A DNA stretch of 11,301 nucleotides from assembly GCA_003024985.2 (NCBI GenBank), contig PXIH01S0034320.1; one strand, given 5' to 3'. The translations under genes and the position numbers were made by a program. The notes beneath the pieces were generated by a model. That model worked only from the letters and a program-made list of their open reading frames with translations. It made no database searches and was not told the origin of the DNA. Source of the stretch: Euperipatoides rowelli (lineage: Eukaryota > Onychophora > Udeonychophora > Euonychophora > Peripatopsidae). Shown in pieces: positions 8,658 to 11,301 of the stretch; position 1 is the stretch's first letter, and the number at the start of each line of letters is the position of its first letter.

Positions 8658-8791
8658 CTGATTAAAAAAATATTGAATGCTTGATCAAATATAAACATTA
8701 TTTGAATAGGTAGACATATATTAACTATAAACATAATAGAATTTAACTAATTAGGCCTACCTAAATTATTTTAAGCAGAGAATACCGCTAC

Positions 8792-8863
8792 CGTACTTTT
8801 GGTACTCGGGAAGATCTTCAAGCAGAACGGAAAGACTAAGTTTGTGAAGAATATATACCCAGG
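8792..8863 (-). other. Candidate small exon (72 nt)
   Basis: The minus strand shows CATTTGCAG before 8863 and possible donors TACG|GTAGCG (after 8792) or GCG|GTATTC. Two of three frames are open. One gives WVYILHKLSLSVLLEDLPEY, which looks protein-like. The other, phase 0, is the only one that joins in frame to the 8601-8657 segment. The donors are weak and the protein is unrecognised. Confidence 0.25.
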
Positions 8864-9004
8864 CTGCAAATGTATGAAACCATATTTTTATGTATTAAGT
8901 ATTGCCAAAATCTTTATATTTTTTTAAATTATTAAGCTTACTTCTTTATAAATAAACAACAAATCATTTTGTTATAAATTGTTTTAAGCTAATATCTATC
9001 TTTT

Positions 9005-9560
9005 CTATTCTTTATCATATGGTAAATTTTTGAATCCTCTTATCTTTTTTGTGAAAAATCTAAATGTTTTAACTGTTTTTTTTTTTTGTAGAAAATTATA
9101 GTGGAACCATGTTATAAAGTCGGTTGTAGGCTATATGATTAGCCTATATAGGCTACCTACAGTATAATTTCAAATGGTTTTTGGTTTAAGTTGTTTCTAA
9201 CATACGGTAACCAAATATTTTTTAATTTTATTATTACCTCAATAATGTGTTTTTGAAAAATTAAATCTTTATCATAAATTATGCCTAAATCTTTAAAAAA
9301 TTTTCTTAATTAATTTTGTTTTATTGATAAAATTATTTTGACATTTATTTTTTCCAAAATGTATTACAATAGGCCTAGTTTTTTTCTTTATTTATTATAA
9401 AATTTAATGAACATTTATCTAAAAAAAAAAATCTAATGTAGACTGTAGCTCTTGTGCATCTTTTTCATTTATATTTACTTATAATTTTGATTTCATCTGC
9501 AAATACCAACCTATTTTGATTAAAGATCTCTGCAATATATTTTAAAAATACCTGTAGTAA
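9005..9560 (-). mobile_element. Heavily degraded Jockey-like RT remnant
   Basis: No long ORF survives, but minus-strand pieces line up in RT order. YIAEIFNQNRLVFADEIKII (9489-9550) has FADE in place of the catalytic FADD. DAQELQSTLDFF lies at about 9430-9460. KDLGIIYDKDLIFQKHI and its continuation are open from about 9300 to the stop at 9157. FFTKKIRGFKNLPYDKE (9070-9005) matches the usual end of Jockey-type RT. The wording is closest to the fragment at 47-1078. Indels, stops and a T11 tract show long decay. Confidence 0.65.
9127..9160. repeat. Cluster of inverted TAGGCTA motifs
   Basis: TAGGCTA (9127), TAGCCTA (9140) and TAGGCTA (9149) alternate. The core AGCCTATATAGGCT (9141-9154) is a perfect 14-bp palindrome able to form a cruciform. 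It lies inside the RT remnant between two readable blocks. Confidence 0.7.
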
Positions 9561-9610
9561 TAAAAGAAGAAAAAAATTGGTTTCACCAGTATGTAGGCTA
9601 CCTTATTGTT

Positions 9611-10454
9611 TTGAATGATTTTTTTATTGTTAATTTTATTCTGTTAGCCTATTTAGTTTTGTATTTTATAGTTTATGTGGGTAGGTTTTATAATCTTTTG
9701 TTGATTACAACACTTTTTTTTTTTAAATTTAGTTGTTTTGTTTTTCAAGCTACTGTATAACTCAATTCAATGGTTTATGCCAGTTGAAAGTTTTTCATGA
9801 CTTGTAAGTTGTAGCCTACCTGTCCTAAAAAATACATTTTAGAATATTTGCACATGGAACCATGCCATTTTTAGCATAGTGTAAGTAAAATTTACATATC
9901 GCTATGTTAGTAATAACGTAGGCTACTATTGGCAGACCTAGTGTTCTAAGATTACACATTTATGCATTTTTCAAGATACCGGTATATAATTTTTGAGTGA
10001 TTTTCTTTAGTATTATTTGGAGTTCTGTATATTAGTCAAATGGTGTTTTGTATAAGAAAAATAATAATGTTCTTGTATTTCTTTTTTAAATCTGTATGCA
10101 ATATTAAATTTTTAATGGAATTTTTGTATTCTTTCGTTTATCTTACCGACATCTTTTGTAAATTTAAGTCTGATAATTTTTTTTTTTATCAAATGCAATT
10201 GTCAGAAAAACAAATTAATGTTTAAGATTTATACTGTACCGGTATATTTGTTTAAGAGATCAACTTGGACCATGTTTAGGCCTAATGTACGTATTTATTT
10301 TTAGGATTTTTAATGTGTAATAATTTTCTGAAAATCAAATCATATTTTTTAAAAATAAAATAAGTGCTGATTTTAATGCTTCTTTAAAAAAAAATAAAAT
10401 AACTTATTACAGGTAGTAAATTTACACTACTTATATTTAAAGTTAATAGCCTGC
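9611..10454. other. Very AT-rich stretch, no gene seen
   Basis: Only T-rich low-complexity DNA is visible, with iterated motifs TAGCCTA/TAGGCTA at 9645, 9812 and 9919, TAGGCCTA at 10277, and TACCGGTA at 9977 and 10237. An open frame at 10040-10225 is Phe/Ile/Lys-rich and explained by composition. Confidence 0.5.
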
Positions 10455-10476
10455 TTTTTTTTTTTTTTTTTTTTTT
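10455..10476 (+). repeat. T22 tract, probable A-tail of a minus-strand retroposon
   Basis: Twenty-two T residues. On the minus strand AATAAA (10496-10491) lies 14 nt before the A-run, the arrangement of a reverse-transcribed polyadenylated RNA. No source gene or target duplication was identified. Confidence 0.5.
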
Positions 10477-10599
10477 ACCATTATGATGATTTTATTAGGA
10501 GTTTAGGACAAAAAGCAACAATTTCATTACATGATGATTTTAAAAATTCTAATGTTAATGACAACAAATGAGTAGCCTAATTGATTTAAAAGTACCGTA

Positions 10600-10712
10600 G
10601 TATAATAACAATCGAGTGTAGCCTAATCGAGTTAGAGTAAATTTTAATCGATTTAAAAAGCTAATGTAGGCTACTGTAAGCTATTCGATTTAGGCCTAGT
10701 CGCCCAGCACTA
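10600..10712. mobile_element. Possible MITE fragment with CGATT repeats and GCTGGGCG end
   Basis: The stretch has repeated ATCGA/TCGATT words (about 10609, 10625, 10648, 10684) and ends CGCCCAGCACTA (10701-10712). Read on the other strand, TAGTGCTGGGCG followed by CGATT-type repeats is a wording common in animal miniature elements. The opposite terminus and a target duplication were not found, so this is tentative. Confidence 0.35.
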
Positions 10713-11301
10713 ATTATATACTAAAACGTAATGAAATATTTTATACATTCCTGTGAGGAGTATAAACTCACATCAAAAATGAAGGATAATGTATTTTGTA
10801 TTTCCAATTTTAAACCAATATTTGTAAATAATTTTTTAAATAAAAAAGATGAGATTAATGGAATAAATATCTAAGTAATATTTCATCAATTTTTAAAATA
10901 TTGAATTTTTTTTTTTAATACTTAAGTATTGGAATATTTGAATTTGAATCTGATAGAATTGGTACTGAAATTTTAAACTTTAAGTTTGGGGTATAGGCTA
11001 AGAGTTGAAATCAAACTTTGGAATATGCATCACAGGCACAAATTAAAAGTGCCCCAAAATTCAGGAATCCTGAGGAAGCTGCCACCTCCAGTGTTGTCAA
11101 TTTGATGAATTTTCACACATTTGGCACTAAGTGTTTGGCAACATAAAAAAAATGTATTTGGTGCTTTACTTTCCTATAGGCTACTGTAGCCTACAGTATG
11201 TAGCCTACCTATGTGAAACCTACATTTGAACACTGTCCATCTAGGACTAATTAAATAATTTTACTATGAATTCTTATAAACCACTCCCTAGTCCCCCAGG
11301 T
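10713..11301. other. Right flank, mostly AT-rich with one less AT-rich patch
   Basis: Positions 11013-11150 are less AT-rich and open on both strands for about 40 codons (plus: AQIKSAPKFRNPEEAATSS; minus: VKIHQIDNTGGGSFLRIPEF). Neither product is recognised. CAGTGTTGTCAA at about 11088 and TTTGGCAACA at about 11125 form an imperfect inverted pair, suggesting a small repeat. TAGGCTA motifs occur at 10994, 11177, 11187 and 11201. Confidence 0.4.

Noticed and set aside
10040-10225. 61-codon plus-strand open frame
   Set aside because: The protein is almost all Phe, Ile, Lys, Leu and Tyr, as expected from T-rich DNA. There are no motifs and no splice context.
1-11301. tRNA, rRNA or other structured RNA genes
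   Set aside because: No cloverleaf with A/B boxes or rRNA-like conserved stretch was seen on either strand.

Overview
This is AT-rich eukaryotic nuclear DNA from an invertebrate animal, plausibly an arthropod. The evidence is one large spliced coding exon with clear exostosin-like 3 (EXTL3 / Drosophila Botv) protein similarity, animal-type GT-AG splice signals, several decayed non-LTR retrotransposon fragments of Jockey/CR1-like type, and a hAT-type miniature element. I cannot name the species. There is no bacterial gene organisation, CRISPR array or recognisable RNA gene.

Layout. Positions 1-4274 are intron of the minus-strand EXTL3 gene, lying downstream of its big exon. They hold a plus-strand Jockey-like reverse transcriptase (RT) remnant (about 47-1078), a second plus-strand RT remnant of another lineage (about 1080-1740), a 150-bp hAT MITE with a perfect 8-bp target duplication (1815-1964), and a minus-strand CR1/Jockey-like RT remnant (2938-1975). 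After these come a two-copy 53-bp tandem repeat (3114-3219) and a less AT-rich block with an unexplained open frame (3350-3730). Positions 4275-6335 are the EXTL3 exon on the minus strand. It has a 3' splice acceptor, a 101-nt 5' untranslated part with three small upstream ORFs, an ATG at 6234 in good context, and 653 codons covering the membrane anchor, coiled coil and GT47 domain. It ends in a phase-1 GTGAGT donor. The catalytic GT64 domain must be encoded by exons beyond the left edge.

Positions 6336-11301 are upstream intron or flanking DNA. They contain two small exon-like segments on the minus strand (8601-8657, 8792-8863), a fourth degraded RT fragment on the minus strand (about 9560-9005), a T22 tract that looks like the tail of a minus-strand retroposon (10455-10476), and MITE-like CGATT/GCTGGGCG sequence near 10600-10712.

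The most unusual signal is a short motif, TAGGCTA/TAGCCTA, and its palindromic form TAGGCCTA. It recurs about 30 times in the 5 kb upstream of the exon and never inside the EXTL3 exon. A second palindrome of the same design, TACCGGTA, occurs three times. No gene system other than EXTL3 can be supported. The novelty here is in repeat structure and possible upstream-ORF control of EXTL3.
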